Assembly: GCA_029891345.1 (NCBI GenBank)
Contig: CM057009.1
Location: 298,011,466-298,075,465, forward strand
Source: Dryococelus australis
Taxonomy: Eukaryota > Arthropoda > Insecta > Phasmatodea > Phasmatidae
Length of the DNA stretch: 64,000 bases
Direction of reading: 5' to 3'
The translations under genes were made by a program, and so were the position numbers. The first letter of the stretch is position 1; each line of letters starts with the position of its first letter. Below are positions 10,491 to 22,493 of this stretch, one piece after another. The notes beneath the pieces are model-generated. The model was not told where the DNA came from. It did no database searches and worked only from the letters and a program-made list of their open reading frames with translations.

Positions 10491-10934
10491 CTGTGAAAGG
10501 AAGGTGTGCAAGCATATATGCCTGGTTCCAGACACTTGCATTGTGAGTAACCGTAGCAGGTCACAAAGCACCTGCTAAATATAGTAATATGTAGCTAGTT
10601 TACACCAGGGTTGTTGGCTAGGCATGAGAAGGGGGGGGGGGGAGGGTGTGTGTGCGCGTGCACAGTGTCTCAACATGAGCAACACCTTCCACAATGTACA
10701 TACATGGCAGCAACTCAAGAGGATTTACACTTATAACCATGGTGAGGTGAGACATAACTTACAATGCCAATTCAATGCTGATGTTTACATTTTAAAGTGC
10801 ATGTTACTTCTTACAATCCATTCTGCTGCATTTTGTACAACATGAAAATAAAATAATACAACAAGACAATTTCCATCCACATACGGCTCGTTCAACCCAA
10901 TCTGTTCTCCCAAGATGTTAATAAAATCCCTTAC

Positions 10935-11111
10935 CAGCCTGATAACATGACCCATCCACCACTGAGATGCATGGGAATGAACTGGACATTGCCTGGCCCA
11001 GTATTTGATACTGGTGTCAACTCTTGCCCAACTGCGCCTCCAGGTGGAATGTATGTGGTACTCTTTTGCATGATGATATTCAGTACCTCTTCAATAGTTT
11101 TCACGTGAGAG
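10935..11111 (-). CDS. Candidate penultimate exon of the minus-strand host gene
   Basis: A strong donor (AGGCTG|GTAAGG at 10935) ends an open stretch that reads like protein: KTIEEVLNIIMQKSTTYIPP, then GAVGQELTPVSNTGPGN and FIPMHLSGGWVMLSG. The frame ends with two bases (phase 2), matching the phase-2 reading of the exon at 10490. The acceptor is uncertain: CAG at 11119 leads into a stop in this frame, whereas AAG at 11112 keeps it open. The pyrimidine tract is weak for both. The function is unknown to me. Protein-like composition, the donor and phase agreement are the support. Confidence 0.6.
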
Positions 11112-13200
11112 CTTTAACCTGTATTGCTTCTAGAGGGAGTTAAGAGTACCGAAACTGTATTTTGACATTACTAGTAGACTCAACACACATGGTCTATGAA
11201 TGAAAGTGTATGGTAAACAACCTAAATTCCTATTTCCTGGTGATATTTTTACATTTTTATTAGTGGATTAGACTCCAAGGCTGCATAAATGTATGAATTT
11301 TCTTGAGGTACTCCCAATTCCCAGTCCACTGGATTCCATCACCTCTCCAGCCATTTGACGCAAACCTCATAACTTTAACCCATGCCAACCACCATTAAAC
11401 AAATATATAGGAATTATTTGGAAGAGTATTGAGTCTTCTCAATTACTGAGGATAGTCAGGATTTGATTGTATATATACACAGGTGTTCAAAGATACAACA
11501 TAGAGCACAGAGCACATTCAAGAAAAAATACTTTTCTAATATAAGTTGCCTTTCTCACCTTTCCTACAACATGATACGACAGCTAGGGAAAGGAATACAT
11601 TCATAATTAAAGCTTATTCCACACATTCAACACTGTATGTTTGTTACACTAATTGCCTTTTTTGTGCAAACAGGAACTCAATTAAAATCCCAGAAATTTG
11701 TTTAAAATATTTTTTTTACAGGGTATATTTCAATACAGATTTATCTTAGGTTCATATTTACACTTCTTGAATATTTAAAGTTTACATAAAAAACTTTCAA
11801 AACATATATTGCCCTGATTCAAGCATGTAATCATTATACATTAGAGATAAAAAATGGTAAATACTATGTAAGATAAATTTGTAAAGATACATTCTCTTAA
11901 AAGAAATAAGAAATCAAAATGTGTTTGACTAAAAACTCTTCGATTAAGATAATACGTATTTTAAAAATGGTAAATTATTACTCTTCTGTAACATAAAGGC
12001 TGATTTTTCACAGATTAGGTTATGTATTAAAATAACATACACACAAACTAATGGTGAGCCAATACAGATTTTTACTTATAATGGTACAAACTGATACTTC
12101 CATGCCAATACAGCCGATATTCACTTTTAATACACTGGACTCTACAGTGCTGAAAGGAAAAATTATCAGTGAAAATCATTTATGCAACAAGTGTTATTTG
12201 TTTAGATAGTTTGTGCAAAGGAGGTAAAAGAATGTGGTTCTTTAAAATTTCTGTTCTACTAGATGCCGATGAAGTTGTTGCATATGTCTTGACAACACAC
12301 AATTTGCAACAGATCCAAACTTTCAAGGTGGTGCTTCAAATACTGAGGGTTTGAAAAATTATGAAATATGAATTATGCTGTAACCATAGTTCTTGGACAC
12401 AAAATGTTTTCTGGCTTTACAATTAATAATTCAAATGATAATTCATAAGTCCAGCCAATAAAGACTCATGACACGTCTATCTTTACTTTTGGTCGATAAA
12501 TATTCATAACCTAAACTCATATAATACATCCATATATAAGCACATAATTCTTCAAAGCAGACATTTCATAACAGAGAAGCTTAATATTTTGGTTCATAAA
12601 TATTATAAAAATATGGATATTCACATGCCTTTTTAATACTTTTGATGTTTAAAAAACTGTAAACAATAATTTCCCACCAACAACACAGACTGCTATGTTC
12701 TTATTGGTCACTACCACAAAACTTTTATAAGATATAAAATATAACTATTAATTTTAATACCTAAGCAAATTCCAACACCATACACAATCTGCTAAGTTCA
12801 TCTGGAAACCAACACATAAAATTACACATTTTTAGGTCTTCTGTATATATTACTTACAAGTCAATGCTTGATATTTCAATTGTATTCAGTTTAAGAATTG
12901 GAGTGAAGCCAATTGTCATTCTGACACCAAAACCAAGAAATTTGCAAATACACCAATTTGCAAAATAATAAACTTATCACGACAAATGAATGGCACGAGT
13001 ACCACAAAGGTTTTTACACAGTATTATCATAGCCCAACATGTGTCCCATTTACACTTAATGCGGGTTTGCTTGAGCAGATGTGCCACTAGGGGGCATACA
13101 TACCCCTCCATCATTCATAGCCGCAAGAACTGAATAAGGTCTTAGTAGTAGCGTGAGCAATGTGAGCCAAAGAGCGACACTGCAACACAGCATGCACCGA
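11112..13200. other. AT-rich intronic-type sequence
   Basis: No ORF, repeat or RNA was recognised. The sequence is a typical low-complexity AT-rich intron. Confidence 0.4.
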
Positions 13201-14142
13201 CGACAAATTCAATAAGCATTTGCTTAGCTGGGCATTATGGTGCATTGCTCATCACTTGAACCATTATGACTACACTGTAAGTTGGTGTTGGATGTATTGT
13301 AAACAGGAGGGTACACACACTCGTCGAGAAGGCTCAGGTAGACCCCGGCAGATCACCAGCAGGGAGGACTGTTTCATCATGTGACATGCTGTAAGCACTC
13401 CATGGGCATCACTGTGCACTATTCAGGGAGATGTCATGGCAATTGGGGATATGCCTATCTACCAGTACATATCCAGAAGGCTAGCAGAGTGGGATTGGTC
13501 ATCACGGCATCCCTTAAAATATCTACCCTTATGACCTGAGCATTGCGAGCACATGTTAAAGTCGATGGGACATGGGCAGGATGATAGTTTGTGGATTGGT
13601 TATGAGTGGTTATTCAGTGACGAATCATCGTACTGTCTGGATATAGACGACAGCCAAATTCAAGTCTGGAGATGTCCTGGCCAGCGCTGTGATCCATGCT
13701 TCATTGTAAAGCGGCACACCATCCTAACGAGAGGTGTCATGGTGTATGGTGCCATTTCCTATGATTCCTGCACCCCACTGGTAGTGATTGAAGGAACCCT
13801 GATGGCATGATGATTAGTTCAGGAAATTCTGTGACGATGTGCACTACCCTTCCTGGTGCAGCTTGACAACCCCATTTTTTAGCAGGATAATGCTAGGCCT
13901 CACACAGCATGGGTATCTCTGCCCTGCCTTCGTGATGTCAACATGTTTCCTTGGCCAGCACGGTCCCAAGACTTCTCGCCCATTGAGAACATTTGGAACC
14001 AGATTGGATGGCAATTTCGACCAGTGGCAACTACTGCGGATTTTGGAGTGTCAGTTGCGCCAGCTGTGACAGGATCTTCCTCAAGAAAACATTCTGTGTC
14101 ATTATGCCTCCATGCTAGACCATATCGCCACATTTATATGTG
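13200..14142 (+). pseudogene. Tc1-type transposase, degenerate
   Basis: This is a remnant of a Tc1/mariner-superfamily DDE transposase. Seen in shifted frames: GSGRPRQ-like remnants near 13330, then an open frame 13553-13810 with LFSDESSYCLD (first D), HTILTRGVMVYGAISYDS and PLVVIEGTLMA. After two stops come QDNARPHTAW (second D) and FPWPARSQDFSPIENIW (E). I count 32 residues between the second D and the E, where classic Tc1 has 34. Stops and frameshifts make it non-functional. The N-terminal DNA-binding part is mostly unreadable. I could not identify terminal inverted repeats at either end. Confidence 0.85.
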
Positions 14143-14599
14143 AAATAGATAGGTTAAACACCATACTAAATGCATCTGCATGTGTTGATCCCCTGCAAAT
14201 ACATGCTTGGTGTAATATAATATTTTGATGTTTTCTGTCTATATACTGTGCCTGTAGTACGCACTTATGTGCACCTGGAATAAAAAATTCAGGGTGATCA
14301 ATTTATTTGAAAATGAGTTTATTATTGCATATAGACTTACTTCCATTGTTGGTGCTGATGCATGATGCATTTTCGCATCTTTGATGCACAATCTAATGTA
14401 AGGGAAGCAATCACAGACACGTGCCAACTTGTACTGGTCACCCAGATTCTCCAAGCAAAACATCATGTCAACACCCCTCGCAGTGAGATTGTACTGCCTG
14501 ACTGAACCCCCGAAGCCGGCCGCCAAGGCCACTGATGGTTCCTCTAAATGCCAGTAGTGTGTATCACTGGCGATAAGGGATGATAGCACAGCATCAGCA

Positions 14600-15968
14600 A
14601 TCTTCAATTCTGGACCCCTGTGCCCGAGCCTATCATCCCAGCACCCCTCACCATCGAGCACCCTAAAGAGATTCGTATAAAAGGGCTGGCGCAACCAGCA
14701 AAAGACAGTCACTGCTCCTCCACTGCTATCGTACAGGGCCGAGGGAAGCTATCAGCAGTTCATGCTTGCTGGTACAACTCACAGATTCCAGTGCCTACCA
14801 GTGAAGGAGACATCCCGACCAGAAACCTTCTGCACGTGTTGTAGACTCCAACAGCTTCTGGGAGACTGGACCTCAAGAACTTCTGTGTCAAAGCAAGTTA
14901 GTCTAGGAGGTAGTACAGGGCCACCGTGTTATTGTTGCTACATTAATATAACATGTGAATTCTAGCTATTCTCTGTGTGCTTATTTCTTATGTGTCACTG
15001 TTGCTTTCCTATATAGTTCCAGCCCACCAAGGTGAAGCCGGCAGATCACAAGGGACTAAGCCAAATGCCCATACATTAAGTGGCCACCCGAGCTCTGTCA
15101 ACTGGTAGAATTTGGTAGAGTCTATGCCACTAGAAACTCACTATTAAATACTCCGCTACCACTCTTTATGGGGCTGGAAGGGAGCTGGAGTTAGCCTAGA
15201 TTGATCGACACCCTGTGGATACCACACCTGGTATTCCTGACACAGCAGTTTGAATCAACATATGCTCTGTCCACCGCTCTCTGTACGGCCGGGTGAAAGG
15301 AGCAAGAGGCATAGTTCCTGCCTGTGTGGCTGCGAATATTCAGAAGTACATGTTAGGGATATGCAGTGCTGGCTCTACTGTCGTGAGGCCAGGTTGTACC
15401 CTTAATTAAGCATGCTGTACAACCAGAAGGGAGGTAGGCAGAGAAAGTTAAAAAGGGCAGCTTACAGCTCTGAAAATAGCTTGCCTTGCAACCCTAAGCC
15501 CCAAGTTGCACTTTGCACTTCCACCTAGTGGGGCAGAGTTCATACCGCCTACCCTACTGAGAGGCCTCACCCATCAGAGCTTCCAAAACCTTTAGTTCCA
15601 CCCTTGATCAAACTCCCCGGCACACCTCACCCTGTGGTCAAGGGGTTCTAAAGGGCGAAGAACCTCCACTAGGGATCACAAACCCTTAGTTTGTGACCAC
15701 CTACCTCAACCTCCAGGAATCAGCAGTCATCAGCAGAGCCAGAATGCTTCATCATCTGCGAGCACCAAAAGCACCCACCAGCCCTTGCCACACCAGGGAA
15801 AGAGTCTCCAGCCGAGGCCACAACAGCAGAAGAGCAGCAATACCACCCGGTAAAAGTATGATCAAGGTTCAGCCAGCTTGTAGGGCCATGACAGCAGTTC
15901 TAGACTTTGTGCCCCTTAGTCAGGCCACCAGACCTGTCTTGTACACTGGCTATGCAGCAGTAAAATGA
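14600..15968 (+). mobile_element. LTR and leader debris of a gypsy-type element
   Basis: A TATAAAAGGGCTGG promoter-like motif at 14677 is followed by a C-rich, S/T-poor stretch. The segment GGGCCACCGTGTTATTGTTGCT at about 14921 has a counterpart at 33490 (GGGCCACCATGTTTATTATC), also at the end of an LTR-like block. The following 15000-15968 is GC-richer than its surroundings and has a short open frame (15693-15968) that I do not recognise; it may be leader or gag. Boundaries are not determined. Confidence 0.4.
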
Positions 15969-18090
15969 TAAGATGCCCTATGTATATAATGATTTTCTGG
16001 CATCATGAGTTAAAACTGTTAAAGTATTTTTTAACCCCAAATGCCTAAAGTCATTCTTTGATGAGACTAGCTACAACAAATAATAGTTGTTTTCATTTCC
16101 ACTACCCCCCTCCTCCCCTACGTATCAGTGCTAACAACAAAGAAATTTTACCCATAATTTTTTCGATTCATGATAAATTATTTTCCACATAAAACAAAGT
16201 TAAATCTTGTTCATACAATGGATTCATTAAAAATTCAACTCGACTTAACCATTACAGTATGAAATAAAATTAATTTAGTTACTGAATTATAAACAAAATC
16301 GATAAAACTGGATGGACAACAGATAGAAACATCTGTAATTATTTTGACTTTAAACATTGTTGTGGTTAAACTTTCAATAAATGTTCAAAGCGATGAGTAA
16401 TAAATAGAAACTTAACAAGTACTTGGAATAATATTTTTTTGTATAGTTATTTGTAACTAGCATTATAACTAATTTTTAATTAGCAGGTTAATTTAACGGC
16501 TAGGTTACCTACGCTTCGTGCTGAAAATTTCAACAATTTATTATACTTTTGATATTTCATTTTCCAAATGCTGTTGCGCATATTGAAATAGTATATAAAC
16601 GATTCTGTCTATTTTGCTTGTAAAAAGTACTTTGTTGGTTGTAAGCTAAAATTATTTAAGTATGCATGTGTGTACATTCATGTGTGCATGCACATGCATG
16701 TATGTGTGCATGCACTCATGGGTGTGTGTGCATGTATGTGTGTGAAGAGAATTAGGTGGCTCTTAACATTGAGGTCAAGAGAGCATATAACTGGGCTCAC
16801 ACAAACACACGCACTCAAGGAAATATATACAGATAATTTTGCTCACACAAAAACGACAAAGCTAAAGTTTTTGCATCAGAGAATCTTTAATGATTCAACT
16901 CTCTTTTGCAACAATATATGTAAATTAAAGGAGAAAGCAATTAAGTAGGTACTGTGTATTAAATGTTGCAAACGTATGTAATAATTGTAGCAAATGTGAT
17001 TTTCAACTTTTCACCATTACATACACCACTTGACACTTAAGATTAAAAGTGAAGAATAAAAATGGTAAATTCTTAAAAAAATCTTTTAATAAGTGAAAAA
17101 ATATGTGATGTGCACTATGTTGCGGTGAAAAGGGCTTATAAAACATAATTTACCATACTGAAGTACATTCACAGGAAATTGATATGTGGAAGAAGCAAGC
17201 TACAGTTGCGACATGGTGCCAGTGACACAATCGCTTTTTGCATATTGTCTCCCCCTTCCCCTTTATTCTACCTGCAGCCAACCCCAGTCGAGTATTACAA
17301 TGCACTTCCATATTATATGAATTATATTTTCAGACTGTATTACTTTCAAACAAAGCAAAAAGTAAGAACAAATATTGTGTTAAAAAAAAAAAAAAGATGT
17401 TTTTATATTTTGTGAAGTGTGTTCATATTTTGTTGTCTTTACAGGAATTACCTAAAATTAATATTTTGAGATACTGCAAAGCACAGAAAAACAAGACTAC
17501 TTGCATAATGCTGGTACCATTGTATATCAATTTGTATTTGTTTTGTCTTAACAAAATGTGTTTGTTATTTAAATTTAAATAGAACCATGCAATATCTTGC
17601 CCTCACTTACATAAATATATTTTAAAAATTCAGCCAAGAAAATGGGGAATTTATGTAATGAGTACACTACAACAACATAATAGTGTTAATATTTATTGAT
17701 ATTTGAAGTAGGTTTGTTATATGAGTTAAGGCTTTTACTTAATGAGCAATTTTCATGAGATTAATAATTGGAATGATGGAGTAGCTAATTAATGTTTTAC
17801 TAATGACAACCTACCCATTTTCTGAATTTTGAAATATATTACTTTCACATAAACCAAAATAAAACAATGTATATATTATTATAAGTTATTTCTGATATTA
17901 CTTTAGTGGAAATAAGTATTTGGTCATATGGTTTGCTTTCTGGACATATCTTTATAAGTAAGCGCTAATTTTTTTCAGTGATGAACATACTCAGTGCTAG
18001 CTTATTTCACTTATTGTGTTTTAGCTGAGATACAATGACTTAATTTAAGATAGTTTTATTTTCTTTGGTAATTTCTGGCAATTGAAAAAA
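15969..18090. other. AT-rich spacer with a CATG/TG simple repeat
   Basis: A short alternating TG/CATG tract lies at about 16660-16745. A segment at 16757-16785 (GGCTCTTAACATTG, GGTC, GAGAGC) recurs at 54278-54310 and partly at 57040, suggesting scattered copies of one repeat. Nothing else is evident. Confidence 0.4.
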
Positions 18091-19989
18091 TGAGGAAGGC
18101 TTAAGCCTTATTCTTGAAAGGCTGAATAACTTCTGGTTCCAGTGCTGCCAATCTTGAATGTGTTTGTGGCCAATACCATAACTGTGCGACGTTGGTGGCA
18201 GCACCATCGCACTTGTTTCATCGTTATGAACTTGGGAACACTAGCGCAGCATGGCCTTCTCTTTGCTGGTCTCGTTGACTCCCCTCCTATATCCTCTCTG
18301 TGTCCAGTGCTCCCACTCCTTTCCTTGATGTTGTCACAAGTTAATCAAATGTTGTAACACTTTGGCTACACACTCACTTTCCTGCCAAATTGATGTGCCC
18401 TTCTACCTTTAACTAGATCGCCGTCTTGCATTGTCAAAATGGGATTCGACTCTTGACAGGGATTAATGGCTCAACTTTATTATGTTCTATGCCAGCCATG
18501 CTTCTGTTATTAGTAATGATAGTGGAAGGATATTGCCGTATTGGAGAGGGAAAACTTATTGGTGAGTCGAGAATGTATTGTGCTAGTTGACGGGCTTTTT
18601 ATAGTTTTGTGTGTGTCATGAGCGTTAGTTAGTTTGGACGGCACCCTTATGTTCATTTAAAATTCCTTTTGGCAGTGCTTTGAAATTCTATTCAGGTTGA
18701 AATGAACTTGTTTGAGGTTTCTACTGATAATAGATTTCGTGTGGTTTGCAGTGCCCCATTTGTCTGGCCAGAGGCAATCTGTTAGATGTGTGTTGCACAG
18801 TCTCGGCTTACCAACGAGTTTATAATTATCAGGGGTTAGTACATTTCATGCGAATGAGTACTTTGTTCGGGTTGAAATGCATACTAATATTTCAGCTGCT
18901 ACTCTTTAGGTGAATTTTATGATAGCTTTATCCTAATGTCTTGTATGACATTTTATTAAGGGGTAATTTTGATACAGTATTTATAGCTCCCACCTATTGA
19001 GGCTTTGTATTTAAGGGCGTAAATCATATTAGAACAGTTGCAACATTTTTAGGCCGTATGTATTTTATTCAAACTTAACATCTCTGTTTATATGAGAAGT
19101 ACTGTGATTAAATTTAAAATTAATTGTCAGTATTGTTTATCCATATTTAATGAAATATAGAGCTTAACATTGTATCACGTTGTGTATGAAGTGAGTTTTC
19201 ATTGTAATATTTCATAATAATAATGGTTATTTATTACGATTGCTCAATTCGCTGTGATAAACTTGCAAATTTTGAAGCAGAACATACAAGTTGACATTGT
19301 ATATACCTCAATTCTGGGCCTTTGTTATAACATTCCTGTCAATAAAATTTGCGCTGACTTTGGATATTGGATTGTGTTCATGTACGTGTGTGTACATGTA
19401 TGTATATGTGTGTGTGTATGTATATATATACACACACACATCAGGTACAACTTAATTATGTTTATTTGTGCATCATAAAGTTAGAAGCCTTTTATTAAAA
19501 CCAGAAGTAGTTTAAAGATAGGGAGTGAGGGCAAAACATGAGAAGAGGCTCCACAAGTTTCTCATGAGAGAGAGGATATTTTATTTCAAGTTGAAGAAGA
19601 TGCAGACTCTGATGGTGACAAGCAAGAGCGTGCCACGCCCCTCTGATGCTTTTAATGTGCCCTGGTGGGGCCTGTTGTCTCCATTCTCTGCATTAAAGTA
19701 AAGTTGAATAAAAATAGTGTTTTGCTTCAAGCAAGGGATCTTGGAAAAGCATTATTTATAGCCAAGAATAAATATTACAAAAAGGCCAAGAAATAATTGG
19801 AGGAAACCAATTGGACATAAAAAAAAATTCTGAAGAATTAATGTACCAAATTTTAAATTCTATTTGTGTCTATTTATCAATCTACATTTTATAAGTATTT
19901 CCTTTTCATATTCGACAATGATCTAATACTATGTCTACAGTAGAATGATTATGCAGATTCTGGCACAAGGGCATGGCAGTCAGCACCTC
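18091..19989. other. Unassigned stretch with possible polyadenylation signal and GT-rich microsatellite
   Basis: A short open frame at 18142-18357 has no recognisable content. AATAAA at about 19341 is followed within 40 bases by a long TG/TATG tract (19380-19440), a layout that can act as a 3' end signal on the plus strand, but no transcript is supported. The rest is featureless. Confidence 0.3.
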
Positions 19990-19992
19990 GGC

Positions 19993-20580
19993 GCCGACCA
20001 CCGTCATCTTGAATTTGAATAATTTCCTTACAAATTTTTTTTCCCTCAAAACTAATTGAATTACCCTAAAAATTTCTTTTTTTCACTTTAAAATGTCTTG
20101 TTAGTCCCTCAAAATTTTCCAGTTTTTCCCTAAAAATGAACCAAGCCTCCTTTTTGAAAAAAAAATTGCAGTTGGGAGCTTTTTAGAACTCAGACCCTAT
20201 ATCCATGACCTTAGATGACCTTGAAAACAAAAATGGAAGAAAAAAATTTAAAAAATTGAATAAATTAATAAAAGTCAATAAACATATTATGTTACTGACT
20301 ACTACCGCCATATTGGATCCAGGTGACCTTGTCCTGTCACCTTGAATGACCTTGAACACAAAAATCCATTGAAAAATCCTAAAAAATGAAAAATAAACTC
20401 CGAACATTTATAAAAAATTATGTCACCTGACAACCATTTTGGATACAAGTGACCTTGACCTTGATTCCAGTGACCTTAAAAAACCTTGAACCCAAACATT
20501 TATAAAAGATCCTAAAAAATTAAAAGTTATGACCGCACCAAACCGCCATCTTGGATCTATGACCTTGACCTCAAATGACA
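19993..20580. repeat. Degenerate tandem repeat rich in TGACCTTGA and CCGCCATCTTGG motifs
   Basis: Three copies of a CCGCCATNTTGGATC core lie at about 20305, 20432 and 20542 (spacing about 127 and 110), with an outlying copy at 19993. Each is followed by TGACCTTGA-type motifs. Exact TGACCTTGA occurs at 20216, 20347, 20450, 20456 (overlapping) and 20560, with one-base variants at 20206, 20324 and 20471. Copies are separated by A-rich tracts containing AAAAATCCTAAAAAAT. Confidence 0.75.
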
Positions 20581-20599
20581 AAGAGAGCAAACAGTTGTA

Positions 20600-20720
20600 A
20601 CACCTAAGTGGCAATGTCAAATGTGTTTCCAAATTAACCATCATATGGCTAAATGCTTCTATAAGACTCACAATTGCAAAGTATCCTTATGGCACTGCTA
20701 ATGTACCAAAATGCATTGCA
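20600..20720 (+). pseudogene. Possible retroelement zinc-knuckle fragment
   Basis: One plus-strand frame reads CQMCFQINHHMAKC, a perfect CX2CX4HX4C zinc knuckle. It is followed by a second cysteine/histidine cluster (NCKV, WHC, then a stop and CTKMHC). This pattern is typical of a gag nucleocapsid, but no flanking gag or polymerase was found, so the element type is unknown. It sits directly beside the TGACCTTGA repeat. Confidence 0.35.
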
Positions 20721-21424
20721 CCAGTTCCTTTTCCTGAATCACTAGAAACTATACAACATTTTTTGATTTACCAACAATGTGAAAAATGTTTTTTGGAAAT
20801 TGCTGATAAGGGAAAAGTATAACTTTCGTGTGGCAGAATGTTCCCACTAGTACTTTCTACTTGCTATTTATAACAATACAATGTAGTTTTCACTTAACTC
20901 TATGACCACTAGTTCGTTGAATGACTGAAGTTTCCAATTTAATAATATTAGAGATTGAAGTAATTTAACAAAATTGTTACTTATTTATTATTTATAAATA
21001 TAAATAATTACTTTTTAGTGTTACTGTTCTTTAAAAAATAGAATGACATGAATATTTTAAAGTAATGAATGTATTTAGAGAAGATGTTGAAAAGTGTATT
21101 ATAATAAAATATTACTAGCTTGTAACATTTACCTTCAAAACTTATCAAATACATTTTTATAAAATATTTCACATTGTTGAACCATATCAAATTATATAAT
21201 TTCTTTATTCTCAGATGGTTTAAAAAACTGATAAGTTCTTTCTAGTTCTGGATATTCTCTTTTTATTTTTTAAACAACACATGAAGGCATACATGTTCAA
21301 CTTTTTACCTCAAAGGTGCCCAAGAAGTCACATAATATACTAATTGTTTGTATGCCAAAGACCATAGGACCCTATTGGTAATGTTCCCTACCTCTTGTCT
21401 TTAAAATTATGTTCTTGTGCGCAC
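20721..21424. other. AT-rich spacer, nothing recognised
   Basis: No features are supported; the sequence is mostly A/T runs. Confidence 0.4.
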
Positions 21425-21718
21425 CTTCATTGCGTGTCTAGCTGTCTTTAGAGTATCTGTATTTAAAACCAGAGAAAATAATACGCATGTAGTAATATAT
21501 TCAACAGTTCCTTGCAAGTTAGAAATAAAATTACTATCATGGCAGCACACATTTTCTACAAGTTTCGACATGCCAACACACATTCCACATTCACACCAGT
21601 CAATGTTGTTTTGCCTGCCTGCTGATGGGCCAGGCCCAGTATCCAGTTGCTTGTCGCTTTCATCCTGTTTTACTTCCGGCTCAAACATGTAAGGGAGAAC
21701 ATTTTTTGTATCTATTTT
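21425..21718 (-). CDS. Exon encoding a P2X7 C-terminal-like (P2RX7_C) cysteine-rich domain
   Basis: The minus-strand frame reads LPYMFEPEV, then an acidic linker, then IDWCECGMCVGM, ENVCC and a segment around LVLNTDTLKTA. The order YxFEPE, WCxCGxC, VCC and a C-terminal LNxDxL is the signature I know from the P2X7 receptor ballast domain and from many invertebrate P2X7-like proteins without a channel, where it is thought to bind zinc. A good acceptor (CTGTTTCTCAG) precedes 21718. A possible donor (AAG|GTGCGC) ends it at 21425, giving 98 codons in phase 0; otherwise the frame stops at 21407. The phase does not match the host exon ending at 22258 unless an AG three codons inside is used, so it is probably a separate gene or a captured fragment. 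No further exons were identified. Confidence 0.65.
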
Positions 21719-22257
21719 CTGAGAAACAGTTTGCATTCCAAGCAAAACAAAACCACATAAAACACATTATAAAACTCATCTTGACGCCACGCCATATGCT
21801 GAGACTGGATTACGCAACTGCCATGATGAGCAGAGGACCACCTGTGACATCACGCCATTACACCTGGCAATATTTAAAGCTTCTTTACTCCAGTTCTAGG
21901 AGGCTTAGACCTCTGCTTTCTTTTCCCATTTTCGTCTTTATTTACTTTTTCCTATTGCATCATTACAAAAATTGAGTTTATATTGACAGGACCATTATGG
22001 TAAATAACACTCAGCAAGAAGCAGCAAAGGGTGTTTTTTGTTAGGTATTTTAGCAAAATCCTCATACAGGCAAAATCTTTTGTTATGCACAAATAGATTC
22101 AACACACACAACTAGAATGCGAACTGTCTCCCCAACTACTAATTTACAGTTTTAATTTTGAATATGGTAACTTAAACCATTTTATAACACCCAGAAGCAC
22201 ATATTGTAAGGCGATGTGCAATATGATATACATAAAAAAAATGACACTACTAATTAC

Positions 22258-22493
22258 CTTTAGGATGCAGGCAATCAACATCAAAATTGTTTGTATCCAC
22301 AATGCAGGCTCTCCACTGGTTTATATTACGACCCAAAATCATGCACATTTGCTGATCTTTATATACAGCTGAATGTGTTCTTGCTTGTGCTTGAGTCTCA
22401 ATGGCTGGTTCAATCAACACTGATGTGTCTGTGTCTGGGGCATTCAGAGTAATCAAGTTCTGAAGTTCTTTTGTGATCACAGACAACGAGTGC
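22258..22493 (-). CDS. Internal exon of the minus-strand host gene
   Basis: This 236-bp exon has a strong acceptor (TTACTTTTAATTTTTCAG) and a donor AAG|GTAATT. It begins in phase 2: its first G completes the AG left by the exon ending at 26788, making AGG. It ends in phase 1. The frame is open for 78 codons and reads HSLSVITKELQNLITLNAPD, then TQAQARTHSAVYKDQQMCMI, then INQWRACIVDTNNFDVDCLH. The residue mix is typical of a folded cytosolic protein, not repeat debris. I do not recognise a named domain. In gene order this lies after the 26.9 kb exon and before the 11.1 kb exon, and at least one exon in between is needed for the phases to agree. Possible identity: C-terminal part of SZT2, tentative. 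Confidence 0.8.

Noticed and set aside
14239..14712. 157-codon minus-strand ORF as a gene
   Set aside because: No recognisable motif. It straddles the Tc1 flank and LTR-like debris.
18484..18560. ATG-led stretch ending at GTGAGT
   Set aside because: No partner exon or family resemblance; a single donor-like site in AT-rich sequence is weak.
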